From Bacillus sp. SM2101 (GTDB lineage: Bacteria > Bacillota > Bacilli > Bacillales > SM2101): 47,814 nt of DNA. Made by a program: the position numbers and the translations under genes. Below, piece by piece: positions 34,537-42,783 of this stretch. Location: contig NZ_JAEUFG010000029.1 of the NCBI RefSeq assembly GCF_018588585.1, positions 1-47,814 of the forward strand, written 5' to 3'. The notes beneath the pieces are model-generated. The model was not told the origin of the DNA and searched no databases. It was given only the letters and a program-made list of their open reading frames with translations. The stretch's first letter is position 1, and every line of letters starts with the position of its first letter.

Positions 34537-34877
34537 ACAGTTAACCTCCTTTTAAACAATATCGTTTCCTTCCATGCTGAATCTATGTATTATCCTTTAA
34601 ACAAGGTGTTATCACTTGTTGTAGGCAATACCACCATCAGAAAGTTACAAAATTGCTTTGCTTATTGTTTTGCAATGAAAACTATGAAGCAGTTTGTATT
34701 CCATTCATATGAATCAATAATAATTATGAGAGAAAGATCATTATTACCAAATTATGAAGTAGTAATTAATGCATAAAACAAAACAAGTCGACTCCTTCAC
34801 TAATGGAATCGACTTGTTTTTTCTGTTAAAGCTCACTATTCGGCTTTAATCAACACTTCTCATGAATATAAGAACAA
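34537..34877. other. Intergenic region upstream of splA
   Basis: No gene is supported; a plus-strand open frame here is the shadow of splA and lacks a ribosome binding site. The region must hold the splA promoter, which was not recognised, and ends with the terminator at 34780-34822. Confidence 0.45.
34780..34822 (-). terminator. Terminator after the DUF4825 gene
   Basis: AAAACAAGTCGACTCC (34780-34795) pairs with GGAATCGACTTGTTTT (34805-34820), one mismatch. It has T-rich tails on both strands and lies 56 bases after the DUF4825 stop. Confidence 0.8.
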
Positions 34878-35435
34878 TCAATATGTTTCTCTTTCAAATA
34901 CTGTTGTTATACTAATATTATTATCAGCTAACCTGTTTTGGATTTTTTCTTCCCATATACTTTTATGCGTTAAACTTCTCAAATCTACCCCATACCATTG
35001 CTCAAGACTTGTACGTGAAACTTTATACCTTTCATCATCAAGTGAAAAATATAAACCTTCTAAGTTATCTATGAGCGCAAAAGCAGCTGTCGCATTGTAA
35101 ATAAAAGCTCTTTCAACATTTTCTTTGTTACTATTTAATATTTTTTCCTGATAGATAATTTCAAAAGTAAGTAACTCTGGGTACGATTGATAAGTTCTTT
35201 GAATATCGTTTAATGGTAAGTGATCAAAAAGCATACCCAGATTCGCAGCATTTCCCATGTATTGATTTTTATAACTTAGAATACGGTCAAAGTCATGTGT
35301 TAGTGGGTCTTGTTGTTCTATGGCATATTGTTTTTCATTTGCATTTATTTTTGGCAATACGATCACATTAACAACTCCATACAGCCCTAACCCTGATATT
35401 AATAACAATATAATTAATTTGCTTCTAAAATTCAT
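34878..35435 (-). CDS. DUF4825-like membrane-anchored protein
   Basis: The start is ATG 35435 (AGGTGG upstream), 1 base after the preceding stop. The 185 residues have one N-terminal membrane helix (about 6-27) and an external domain with a DUF4825-like pattern (YMGNAANLGMLFDHLPL, NATAAFALIDNLEGL). DUF4825 proteins of Bacillus are uncharacterised. It ends the PadR-HAAS operon and would face the outside of the cell. Confidence 0.75.
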   Translation of the reverse strand: MNFRSKLIILLLISGLGLYGVVNVIVLPKINANEKQYAIEQQDPLTHDFDRILSYKNQYMGNAANLGMLFDHLPLNDIQRTYQSYPELLTFEIIYQEKILNSNKENVERAFIYNATAAFALIDNLEGLYFSLDDERYKVSRTSLEQWYGVDLRSLTHKSIWEEKIQNRLADNNISITTVFERETY

Positions 35436-35436
35436 T

Positions 35437-36108
35437 TCATCCACCTACTTCATATTTTTGAATAAGCTTTACGGCTTTACTGAAAAGTAAAGGGATAATA
35501 ATTGAAACGACCGGTAATACAAGGCTGATAACTAAAATCAATAATTGGTATGGTCCATTAATATCAATAGATCTCCCAAACCAAATATCACTTCCAAACT
35601 GCATGCCAATTGTACTTATTGAGCAAACAACTATAAATAATATCCATATATTCCAAACAATTTTTTTATATAAAAATGCTGATTTTAAATTGAATCTTGA
35701 TACTTTATTAATGAAAGCCTCATCTTTCATACTACTGAATAGTAAGAACAATATCCCGATGATGAACAAGGAAATGAGCAAAACAGTCGACAGTAGCTTA
35801 CCCATTCCAACAATACTCATAGGTATCGTGACGATCCAAGAGATAATGACATACAACAAACCGTACTGGAGCATTTCAGTTTTATATTGATTTGTAAAAA
35901 CATCCTTGTGATCTCCAATTAACATTTGGATACTGTCAATATTTTGTGTCGCAAGTTTAACTGCTTGATGATAAGCTATTCCATCGTTAGTAAGATCTGT
36001 TACTTTCGCTTCTAGATTACTTAATATTTCATCCTTCAATTCTCTAATTTGTGCACTTTCCACATACCCTTTAAATAAGCGGTTTACATGCTTTTCTAAA
36101 TCATTCAC
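35437..36108 (-). CDS. HAAS/DUF1700-like membrane protein
   Basis: The 223 residues begin with a helical cytoplasmic domain of about 80 residues (NRLFKGYVESAQIRELKDEI, SNLEAK, GDHKD) of the HAAS type, followed by four to five membrane helices. GTG 36108 was chosen because AAGGAGG lies seven bases upstream; it begins 15 bases past the PadR stop. HAAS proteins are usually coupled to a PadR regulator, as here. The function is thought to involve sensing at the membrane. Confidence 0.78.
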   Translation of the reverse strand: MNDLEKHVNRLFKGYVESAQIRELKDEILSNLEAKVTDLTNDGIAYHQAVKLATQNIDSIQMLIGDHKDVFTNQYKTEMLQYGLLYVIISWIVTIPMSIVGMGKLLSTVLLISLFIIGILFLLFSSMKDEAFINKVSRFNLKSAFLYKKIVWNIWILFIVVCSISTIGMQFGSDIWFGRSIDINGPYQLLILVISLVLPVVSIIIPLLFSKAVKLIQKYEVGG

Positions 36109-36122
36109 CTTGACGCCTCCTT

Positions 36123-36455
36123 TCACTCAATTAATTGATCAATTAGCGTTTTTGCAGTTTTCCAAGCGCTAAGGTTCTTTCGATAAGTTTCTGTTCCCAA
36201 TGAGGTTATCTTATAATACTTCCTTCTCCCCCCTTGGCTTTCATTTCCCCAATAAGATTGAATTAGCTTCTGTGATTCCAGTCTTTTCAAACTTGTATAT
36301 AATGAAGTTTCCTTCAATTCGTATGTTCCATTACTTTTCTTTGCAATTGCTTTTATTATTTCGTAACCATAATTATCGTGTTCCAACAGTACGCAAAGAA
36401 TAATCGTATCAATATTTCCACGAATCAACTCTCGACTAATGCTTATCTCACTCAT
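36123..36455 (-). CDS. PadR-family transcriptional regulator
   Basis: The 110 residues form a PadR winged helix: SRELIRGNIDTIILCVLLE, NYGYEIIKAIAKKS, ETSLYTSLKRLESQKLI and the wing GGRRKYYKIT. ATG 36455 has GAGGTG six bases upstream. It heads an operon with the HAAS and DUF4825 genes and probably represses it through the dyad at 36483-36501. Confidence 0.92.
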   Translation of the reverse strand: MSEISISRELIRGNIDTIILCVLLEHDNYGYEIIKAIAKKSNGTYELKETSLYTSLKRLESQKLIQSYWGNESQGGRRKYYKITSLGTETYRKNLSAWKTAKTLIDQLIE

Positions 36456-36482
36456 TGCACTCACCTCGCAATTACAACATAT

Positions 36483-36501
36483 TACTATGTATGACGTAGT
36501 A
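36483..36501. promoter_or_regulatory. Putative PadR operator
   Basis: TACTATGTATGACGTAGTA is an imperfect dyad with perfect TACTA/TAGTA ends, 28 bases upstream of the PadR start. A TATAAT lies nearby on the minus strand. Confidence 0.5.
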
Positions 36502-36561
36502 CTTTATTATAAGTAATAATAATACAATTTCTATAAATTGTAAATCGATTCCAATAAAAAA

Positions 36562-36585
36562 ATACCACACGTTTATGTATGGTAT
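36562..36585 (-). terminator. Terminator of the ArsR-permease operon
   Basis: ATACCACAC (36562-36570) pairs with GTATGGTAT (36577-36585), one mismatch and a 6-base loop. On the minus strand TTTTTTTATT follows. It lies 7 bases after the small Cys-Cys gene. Confidence 0.75.
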
Positions 36586-36591
36586 GTCATA

Positions 36592-36699
36592 TTACTTAGC
36601 TTGCTGTATTTTGTTGTCACTAGCTTCTTTAATCTTTACAGTACAGCAGTTTGATTCAGCTTTATCACTCTTTATCAATTTATTTATTAAACGTAACAC
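36592..36699 (-). CDS. Small Cys-Cys putative metal-binding peptide
   Basis: This 35-codon gene starts at GTG 36699 with AGGAGG eight bases upstream and stops 7 bases before a terminator. It reads MLRLINKLIK, then SDKAESNCCTVKIKE, then a short tail. The adjacent Cys18-Cys19 in a basic/acidic context resembles the small LDCC-type putative metal-binding proteins that accompany heavy-metal permeases. It comes directly after a DUF318/ArsP-like permease and is most likely a metal(loid) carrier for it; this role is inferred. Confidence 0.7.
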   Translation of the reverse strand: MLRLINKLIKSDKAESNCCTVKIKEASDNKIQQAK

Positions 36700-36738
36700 C
36701 GACTTCACCTCCTTACTCGGATACTCCTACCTGAATTG

Positions 36739-37605
36739 TTAGATCATATAGAAAATAAAGCCTGAAATGGTTGACATAATGACTACAGAAAGTACAAACG
36801 TTGTAACTAGCTCTTTTTTAAAGATTGTTTTTAATAAAATGACTTCTGGTAAGCTGGCTCCTGCTGAACTGATCATCATTGCCATTACTGGACCTAACGC
36901 CATCCCTTTCATTATTAATATTTGTGAAATAGGAATCATGCTAGAAAGCCTTATATATAACGGTATTCCAACGATAGCTGCAATAGGAATTAACCACCAG
37001 TGTTCATTACCAAATGCACTAGAAATCCATTCTGTAGGTACAAGACCATGAATAACTGCACCAATTGCAGCACCAATAATAAGGTATGGGTATACATTTT
37101 TCATAAGATCAATTGTTTCCTTTATTGCTAGTTTAAAGTTAAATTTTTTCTGTCGTTCCTCATACCCAGACATCACAACATTTTTGACATACTTTTCAAA
37201 ACCAAGTGCCTCAAGAATAAATCCAATAATAATCGAGATCATTGTTGTGACGATTGTATAAATAATCGTTACCTTCCAACCTAGAATAACTCCCATCACC
37301 GTTAAAATAGTCGGGTCAAGAACAGGTGAAGAAAATAAGAAGATCATTACGATCCCAAAGGGTAATTTTTTCTTTAACATATTAACTACAATTGGAATTG
37401 TCGAGCATGAACAAAACGGTGTTATAAATGCAAATATGACTGCTGAAAAAGCTGCGATTATTTTGTTTTTCCCTATTAACTTTTTCTCAATTTTTTCGTA
37501 TGGAATAAAGCCTTGTAATAAACTAATGACAAACGAAATTACGACAAATAAAACTGTTAATTCTAATGCAATATACAAAAAGCTATGTAATGTATTAATC
37601 CACAT
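36739..37605 (-). CDS. DUF318/ArsP-like permease
   Basis: The 288-residue membrane protein has about eight helices. The signature TPFCSCSTIPIVVNMLKKK carries two Cys and is followed by FLFSSPVLDPTIL; the second half has a repeat of the same topology (PISQILIMKGMALGPVMAMMISSAGASLPE). This is the YraQ/ArsP group, with members exporting organoarsenicals and others of unknown substrate. GGAGG precedes ATG 37605. With an ArsR regulator upstream and a Cys-Cys peptide downstream, metal(loid) efflux is the likely job. Confidence 0.87.
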   Translation of the reverse strand: MWINTLHSFLYIALELTVLFVVISFVISLLQGFIPYEKIEKKLIGKNKIIAAFSAVIFAFITPFCSCSTIPIVVNMLKKKLPFGIVMIFLFSSPVLDPTILTVMGVILGWKVTIIYTIVTTMISIIIGFILEALGFEKYVKNVVMSGYEERQKKFNFKLAIKETIDLMKNVYPYLIIGAAIGAVIHGLVPTEWISSAFGNEHWWLIPIAAIVGIPLYIRLSSMIPISQILIMKGMALGPVMAMMISSAGASLPEVILLKTIFKKELVTTFVLSVVIMSTISGFIFYMI

Positions 37606-37643
37606 TTTCTTCCTCCTTATAATTGGCTTATATATTTATATAA

Positions 37644-37659
37644 ATCAAAAAAAATTGAT
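37644..37659. promoter_or_regulatory. ArsR-type operator in the arsR-permease gap
   Basis: ATCAA (37644-37648) and TTGAT (37655-37659) flank an A6 tract, a perfect dyad of the ArsR/SmtB type. The same core occurs twice upstream of arsR. Confidence 0.6.
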
Positions 37660-37698
37660 ATATTAATTAAAAAAAGTTGATTAATAGTCTAAAAAAAA

Positions 37699-38073
37699 TT
37701 AAGATTTTGGCCTAAATAAGCAACATAGTTCCTCAGAAAGCAAATGGTTGACTTCTTCCATATTTAGCTCATAGTAGCTCCATGTTCCTCTCGTTTCTCT
37801 TGTTAAAATGTTTGCATCATATAATATTTTCAGATGATATGATAATTTAGATTGAGTCATATTTACTAATGGGGCTAAATCACATACACACATACCCCCT
37901 TTTTGCGTTAAAATATTCATAATTTGTAACCTTTTTTTGTCCGCAAGTGCTTTAAACTTCATTTCATAAGTCTCAAATGTCCGTTCTGCTGATATATCAT
38001 TTAATGGAATAATGTTCTCCACATTACCACTCCCTTTTATATATTGTTCTAAATATTGCTTATTGTTTTTCAT
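37699..38073 (-). CDS. ArsR-family metalloregulator
   Basis: The 124 residues form an ArsR winged helix (FKALADKKRLQIMNILTQ, TQSKLSYHLKIL). The alpha-3 metal site CVCDL (Cys62, Cys64) is that of arsenic/antimony sensors, and a further Cys pair, ELCCLF (Cys117, Cys118), lies near the C-terminus. Binding of As(III), Sb(III) or a similar ion would release the operator. Start ATG 38073 was preferred over TTG 38076; the ribosome binding site is weak. Its promoter appears to lie beyond repeat copy E. Confidence 0.9.
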   Translation of the reverse strand: MKNNKQYLEQYIKGSGNVENIIPLNDISAERTFETYEMKFKALADKKRLQIMNILTQKGGMCVCDLAPLVNMTQSKLSYHLKILYDANILTRETRGTWSYYELNMEEVNHLLSEELCCLFRPKS

Positions 38074-38128
38074 CAACTCTTATACTGCTAGCACCTTTTC
38101 TTCTATATGACGATGATAAGCGTTGTCT

Positions 38129-38285
38129 TTCTGTTCGTAAACTTTATTGCTTTTTTTCACTTGTATTTAAGTTTCTACTTAATATAATTGTTATAGTCTT
38201 TAGAGAAGAAAAGATGCAACCGAAAATTAGTTTTATTTATGCTTAGCTCTTATTACGAAAAGCAACAGTTAATCCGAAAACAGCC
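38129..38285 (+). repeat. MITE-like repeat, copy E
   Basis: About 157 bp. Left end CTGTTCGTAAACTTTATTGC, inner block GAAGAAAAGATGCAACCGAA, right end AGCAACAGTTAATCCGAAAA then CAGCC. It lies between the arsR promoter (38343-38371) and arsR (38073) and so becomes its leader. Confidence 0.75.
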
Positions 38286-38320
38286 ATCTATATACAAAAA
38301 ATATACTAAGGACTTATTAA

Positions 38321-38394
38321 AACAATTTTTTTTGATATAATCATCATATATGCGATGTTATTAAATGTCAATGATTAAATCAATTTTTTTTGAT
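38321..38394 (-). promoter_or_regulatory. arsR promoter flanked by two ArsR-type operators
   Basis: On the minus strand TTGACA (38371-38366) and TATGAT (38348-38343) are 17 bases apart, a near-ideal sigma-A promoter. The dyad ATCAA-T6-TTGAT lies upstream (38379-38394) and AACAA-T6-TTGAT downstream (38321-38336). Both match the operator at 37644-37659. Confidence 0.7.
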
Positions 38395-39009
38395 GTATTT
38401 ATTTATTTTCGAAATAATACTTTCATAATACACCTGCTCATGTGGCACAAATTCGGCTTTACTCACAATTTGATCTATAGGCAATCTTCTCCCATTCTCA
38501 TCAATTTCAAATCCAACTATGTTTAAATCTGTTCTACCTCCTAACCACAGTTCACTGAAGTGATTAAAATCGACTTTCACAATTCCCGATACTTCTTCCT
38601 TTTGTAGTTTGAAGTTTTCCATATTACTTTTATAATCTAATAGGAAAACATTTGCTATTTCCTTATCGACTAATTGTTCATGAATCACACAATATTTGAA
38701 GATCCCTAATGAAACAAGTTCTTCCATCGTTACTTGAATACCAAGCTCTTCATGAACTTCTCTCACTCCATCGCTCATCGTTTCATGAGCTAATATATGT
38801 CCAGCAGCTGTAATGTCTAAAAGGTTAGGATAATCCTTTTTAATTGCACTCCGTTTTTGAAAATAAATATAATCTTTTCCATCATCTTTTCTAATAAACC
38901 AGCAATGAAATGTTTCGTGCCAATAACCAAATTTATGTACTTCATCTCTAGTAGCTACACCACATTCATTTTGGGACTCGTCAAAGACCTTAATTAATTC
39001 TTTTTCCAT
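38380..39009 (-). CDS. Nudix hydrolase (IPP isomerase-like group)
   Basis: The 209-residue protein has a complete Nudix box, GHILAHETMSDGVREVHEEL (with G-I next), giving the GX5EX7REUXEEXGU pattern, and an N-terminal EVHKFGYWHETFHCWFIRK as in YfcD/Idi-like Nudix proteins. A nucleotide-sugar or prenyl-type diphosphate is a possible substrate. GCGGGAG precedes ATG 39009. The stop codon lies inside the distal ArsR-type operator. Confidence 0.85.
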   Translation of the reverse strand: MEKELIKVFDESQNECGVATRDEVHKFGYWHETFHCWFIRKDDGKDYIYFQKRSAIKKDYPNLLDITAAGHILAHETMSDGVREVHEELGIQVTMEELVSLGIFKYCVIHEQLVDKEIANVFLLDYKSNMENFKLQKEEVSGIVKVDFNHFSELWLGGRTDLNIVGFEIDENGRRLPIDQIVSKAEFVPHEQVYYESIISKINKYIKKN

Positions 39010-39142
39010 ATTAACTCCCGCTTATGTATAAATTGTTTGAGTTGACTAAGTGAACTTCCTACTACTTTTTTCGACTGCAAATTAACTTTCAGCCATTTAA
39101 ATAGCTATAATTCTATTACTATCGTTCCCTACCTTTGATCTG

Positions 39143-39661
39143 TTAAGTTAACGAGGGTTTTTCCCAATCTTCTAACAACCCCCATGTGACTACAGGATCT
39201 CCATTTAATGATTTCATTGAACCTACATATACGTTCTTTGATAGTTTTGCAGTTTTTTCATAATGCTTAGCAATCTCTTTAGTTGTCGCTGAGACATTAA
39301 TGTTAGAAATTTCATTATAATTTGTCCAACATAATGACCCTTCATCGCTTTCGATTAACTTAGAGTCTTTAGACACATTCCCAAAAAACACATATTGTAT
39401 CCTTATTTCTTTAGTTTCACTCAATCGATGAACAATGTATCGCAAAGTTAAGTTATCTATGCAACTACTAGATAGACCTGTTTCTTCTGCTATCTCCCTT
39501 ATACAGGCAGATTTAGGATCACATATTTCTTCTCCTTCAATATGGCCACCAATTGGCACTAACAAGCCTGCTAGAAATGTGTCTTTTGGCTTTTTTTGAA
39601 GAAATAACACTTGTTGCTCCTCATTGATTAGAAAAGCCACTGCCATTTGCCGTAGTTTCAA
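39143..39661 (-). CDS. Nudix hydrolase
   Basis: The 172 residues have a Nudix box with a two-residue insertion: GGHIEGEEICDPKSACIREI then AEETGL. The start seems to be TTG 39661, with GGGTGAG upstream; ATG 39646 has no ribosome binding site. It would hydrolyse a nucleoside diphosphate linked substrate. It is one of four Nudix genes between 38380 and 44645. Confidence 0.8.
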   Translation of the reverse strand: MKLRQMAVAFLINEEQQVLFLQKKPKDTFLAGLLVPIGGHIEGEEICDPKSACIREIAEETGLSSSCIDNLTLRYIVHRLSETKEIRIQYVFFGNVSKDSKLIESDEGSLCWTNYNEISNINVSATTKEIAKHYEKTAKLSKNVYVGSMKSLNGDPVVTWGLLEDWEKPSLT

Positions 39662-39685
39662 AAGCTCACCCTTCTCTATTTAAAA

Positions 39686-39762
39686 GGTAATTCTCGTATT
39701 GACTGTTCGTACTAAAGTTAAATATGTATATAACTAATGCTTGCGACATCTTTTCTTCTTTA
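39686..39762 (-). repeat. MITE-like repeat, copy H2 (right half only)
   Basis: Read on the minus strand it carries GAAGAAAAGATGTCGCAAGC and a diverged right end (AATACGAGAATTACC). The left half is missing; 47 unrelated bases separate it from copy H, which has the same orientation. Confidence 0.5.
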
Positions 39763-39809
39763 AAATCAACCTCTATGGGATGAAATCTCCATTTTGCGTC
39801 AATATGTAA

Positions 39810-39960
39810 GGGTGTTTTCGCATTGATTGTTGTTTTTCATTAAACATATACATCTAGCATTCGTGGCACATTTGCTACTTTTACAATGGTTGAGCTCTTA
39901 TAAAACTCATCATACAGTCCATTTTTAATAAAATTAGCAACAAAGCTTACGAAAGAACCC
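39810..39960 (-). repeat. MITE-like repeat, copy H
   Basis: A 151 bp copy in minus orientation. Left end GGGTTCTTTCGTAAGCTTTG, inner block GCCACGAATGCTAGATGTAT (identical to copy A), right end ATGCGAAAACACCC. It fills most of the gap between the Nudix and VOC genes. Confidence 0.8.
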
Positions 39961-39986
39961 ATTGTAATAAAAAATAACTACACAGC

Positions 39987-40394
39987 TTAATTCTTCATTT
40001 GTGGCGAATCAGGGTTCATTTGCATAAATTCAATTGCATTACCATCGGGATCCTTAACCCAACATTGAAAGTTCAAATCTAACCCTTGCAAAGGCTCTAC
40101 ATCTAATTTTAAGCCATTTTTCTTTAAATAATTTGCAATTTCATGGATGTCAGTAACTTCTAAACATAAATGAGCATAACCAATTGTACTTCCATCTACT
40201 TCATTCGTTTTTTTACCACCATAAAATAACTCAATAAACTGCCCTTCCCTTATTTTTAAATAAACAATCCAAGGTTCATCATCACTATTCTTTAATTCAA
40301 ATAACTTTTGAAACCCCAAAATATCACAGTAAAAATGGAGCGATTTTTCCATATTCTTAACAGTATAAGCTGTGTGACCTATCCCTTTAATCAA
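39987..40394 (-). CDS. VOC (glyoxalase/dioxygenase) family protein
   Basis: The 135 residues from TTG 40394 (AAGGGGG eight bases upstream) form two beta-alpha-beta-beta-beta modules. Possible metal ligands are His in KGIGHTAY, Glu in FIELFYGG, His in YAHLCLEV and Glu in IEFMQM. This four-ligand set fits glyoxalase I-like enzymes. The longer frame to 40448 has no ribosome binding site. The substrate is unknown. Confidence 0.82.
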   Translation of the reverse strand: MIKGIGHTAYTVKNMEKSLHFYCDILGFQKLFELKNSDDEPWIVYLKIREGQFIELFYGGKKTNEVDGSTIGYAHLCLEVTDIHEIANYLKKNGLKLDVEPLQGLDLNFQCWVKDPDGNAIEFMQMNPDSPQMKN

Positions 40395-40612
40395 TTTAAA
40401 AGCCCCCTTAAAATTATTAATATATTTAAATAGTACGATACCATACAATAAGTCTTCAACTATTTTATCGACTACTAATTTGAAGTATGTAAATATTATT
40501 TAGGGAAGAAATAATCATTGAAGAGATGATACTAAGTTACTTTTAACTTCTTGACCCCCACGTAACGTGATGGCGTATCTTTGAATTATCATTAGTCAAA
40601 GGAGGAAGTAAC

Positions 40613-41041
40613 ATGGAATATTATCCAATGCCATTATTCGTCAAACTTTCAGTAAAAAACATGGATGATTCACTGAAATGGTACAACGAGGTTATCAACT
40701 TTAACTCAATATTCGAGCTACCAGATAAGGAGGGTAACACAATTATGGCTCATATTCGTGGTGAAAAGTATCAAGATATTTTGTTGCTGAAGGATAATAG
40801 CCAAGATAAGTGCAGTAAACAGGGGATCGTTGTAAACCTATCAGTAGAGGATGTTCATCAATTTTTCGAAAGAGCTTTAGCAGCGAATACTAAAGTAATT
40901 GAAGGTCCCATTGACCAACCATGGAATGCACGTGAACTCATTTTAAAAGATCCAAATGACTACACGATCACACTTTCTATGCAAATAAACAATGACAAAT
41001 CAATGGATGAAATAACAAGGGGTCTGTCCCCTCAACGTTAA
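40613..41041 (+). CDS. VOC family protein
   Basis: The 142 residues form a VOC fold (LFVKLSVKNMDDSLKWYNE, VVNLSVEDVHQFFERA, ELILKDPNDYTITLSM). The usual His/Glu ligands are poorly kept, so it may be a binding rather than catalytic member, such as a bleomycin-resistance-like protein. AAAGGAGG precedes ATG 40613. It is divergent from the other VOC gene, and is not a close copy. Its last codons run into a GGGG-rich hairpin. Confidence 0.8.
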   Translation: MEYYPMPLFVKLSVKNMDDSLKWYNEVINFNSIFELPDKEGNTIMAHIRGEKYQDILLLKDNSQDKCSKQGIVVNLSVEDVHQFFERALAANTKVIEGPIDQPWNARELILKDPNDYTITLSMQINNDKSMDEITRGLSPQR

Positions 41042-41052
41042 CACGTCAAAGC

Positions 41053-41077
41053 AAAAAAGGGGGGCTGTCCCCCTTTG
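41053..41077. terminator. Bidirectional terminator between VOC gene and yeeI
   Basis: AAAGGGGG pairs with CCCCCTTT around CTGT. On the minus strand it is followed by TTTTTTGC and it abuts the yeeI stop. A smaller GGGG/CCCC hairpin lies within the VOC stop region. Confidence 0.8.
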
Positions 41078-41794
41078 TTATTTAATGTCAACGTTGTGAT
41101 AAACTTGTTGAACATCTTCTAAGTCTTCTAATACATCTATTAACTTCTCGAATTGCACCTGTGCATCTTGTGGAAGTTCTACCTCGTTTTGTGCAAGCAT
41201 TGTAATTTCAGCTACTGAAAATTCAGTGATACCTGCATTTGTACAAGCTTCTTGTATTGTATGAAATTGATCAGGTTCTCCATAAATGATAACTGCGTTA
41301 TCTTCTTCTAATATGTCACGAACATCTAAATCAGCTTCCATTAATAGTTCGAGTACCTCATCAGCTGTTTTACCTTCTAAACCAATAACAGCTGTTGCAT
41401 CAAACATATATGCAACTGACCCACTGACACCCATATTACCACCATTTTTACCGAAGGCAGCTCGTACATCTGATGCAGTGCGGTTTACGTTATTCGTTAA
41501 TGCATCTACAATGACCATAGATCCATTTGGTCCGAATCCTTCATAACGAAGTTCATCATAGTTTTCATCAGAACCACCTTTAGCTTTTTCAATGGCACGT
41601 TCAATAATGGCTTTCGGCACATTGTAAGTTTTTGCACGTTCTAGAACAAATTTTAAAGTTTGGTTTGCTTCAGGATCTGGTTCACCCTGCTTGGCAGCCA
41701 CATAAATTTCTCGACCAAACTTAGCATAGATACGACTCGTATTCGCATCCTTTGATGCTTTTTTCTCTTTAATATTGTTCCACTTACGACCCAT
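41078..41794 (-). CDS. yeeI: YebC/PmpR-family protein YeeI
   Basis: The 238 residues closely match B. subtilis YeeI (YebC2): [40 protein letters not shown], and [18 protein letters not shown]. The family was long annotated as a transcription regulator; recent work places YebC/YebC2 at the ribosome, easing proline-rich stalls. AGAGAGTG precedes ATG 41794. The gene is monocistronic. Confidence 0.95.
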   Translation of the reverse strand: MGRKWNNIKEKKASKDANTSRIYAKFGREIYVAAKQGEPDPEANQTLKFVLERAKTYNVPKAIIERAIEKAKGGSDENYDELRYEGFGPNGSMVIVDALTNNVNRTASDVRAAFGKNGGNMGVSGSVAYMFDATAVIGLEGKTADEVLELLMEADLDVRDILEEDNAVIIYGEPDQFHTIQEACTNAGITEFSVAEITMLAQNEVELPQDAQVQFEKLIDVLEDLEDVQQVYHNVDIK

Positions 41795-42039
41795 TTCTTT
41801 TCACTCTCTTTCATGTTTGAATCTATACAATATAACTAATGAAGCTCTTTAAATGATAGAAGTCAATAATTTTACACAGACATTCTTACCACTTAAATTA
41901 GTTTTAATTATTTGCAGTAACATCCAATTTAGCACTTATATTGATTATAGCATAATTAAGTAAGTGATTTTTGATTACATATTGAAGAATTATTGGCATT
42001 GCTCAATACTAAATTAGATTAAATTAGCTGTGAAAAAGC

Positions 42040-42066
42040 CTGCTGAATCAAAATTGATTTCAGCAG
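42040..42066 (-). terminator. Terminator of the HAD gene
   Basis: CTGCTGAATC (42040-42049) pairs with GATTTCAGCAG (42056-42066). On the minus strand it is followed by GCTTTTTC. It lies 25 bases after the HAD stop. Confidence 0.75.
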
Positions 42067-42090
42067 ACTATATCATTAGTAAGAAACATT

Positions 42091-42705
42091 TCATAGTTCC
42101 TTTATTGCATCAAATGTATCGATACTATAATCGTATTGAGTAACTTCACCAAACCCATACTTAGCAAATACAAACGGTATTCCCGCAAACTTTGCTGCTG
42201 TTCGGTCACCTTCAGTATCACCTACATAAATCGGGTCTACTAATTGATTTCTGTTGATGACCAGCTTGATATTTTCACCTTTTGATAGCCCAGATCTTCC
42301 AGGATTCTCATAATCAATAAAATACTTATCTAGCTTATGATATTTGTAAAATGCTTCGATATAGCCGTCTTGACAATTACTAACGATAAACAATTTGTAA
42401 GTTTGAGATAACTCACTGAGGACTTCTTCCACACGGTCATATAGTACCCCACCGTGATTTGCTAAGTGGTTACATTCAACTTGACAGCAATCTGCTAATA
42501 TTCGTTGTTGCAAACTTGCCCCAAGATGAGGGAATAGCTTCTCCCCAATCTCCTTCGATTGCAAGCCCATCGTGCCAGTTAAATCGTCTACTGTTATACT
42601 GTAATTAACTTCATCATATCTGGCTAATACATCATTCCAACAAGTTAAAATCTCACGACTAGAATCCCAAAGTGTACCGTCCAAATCAAAAATAATGCTA
42701 TCCAT
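42091..42705 (-). CDS. HAD-superfamily phosphatase (phosphoglycolate phosphatase-like)
   Basis: The 204 residues from ATG 42705 (GGAGGG seven bases upstream) open with the HAD motif I FDLDGTLWDS (nucleophile Asp7, acid/base Asp9). SNCQDGY (motif II Ser), the lysine before it in SKGENI, and YVGDTEGDRTAA (motifs III-IV) follow. The cap is helical (subclass IA). The substrate could be phosphoglycolate, a nucleotide or pyrophosphate-like molecule. The small ORF at 42784-42942 lies just upstream. Confidence 0.87.
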   Translation of the reverse strand: MDSIIFDLDGTLWDSSREILTCWNDVLARYDEVNYSITVDDLTGTMGLQSKEIGEKLFPHLGASLQQRILADCCQVECNHLANHGGVLYDRVEEVLSELSQTYKLFIVSNCQDGYIEAFYKYHKLDKYFIDYENPGRSGLSKGENIKLVINRNQLVDPIYVGDTEGDRTAAKFAGIPFVFAKYGFGEVTQYDYSIDTFDAIKEL

Positions 42706-42783
42706 ATAATGCCCTCCAATACAAAGGGACAAGAATTATAGAGGACTGCTCTCGTCCCCTTGCAAGTTAATATTTTTTGTCGA

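Noticed and set aside
34384-34776. Plus-strand ORF of 130 codons
   Set aside because: It is antisense to splA in its first part and low-complexity afterwards; no ribosome binding site.
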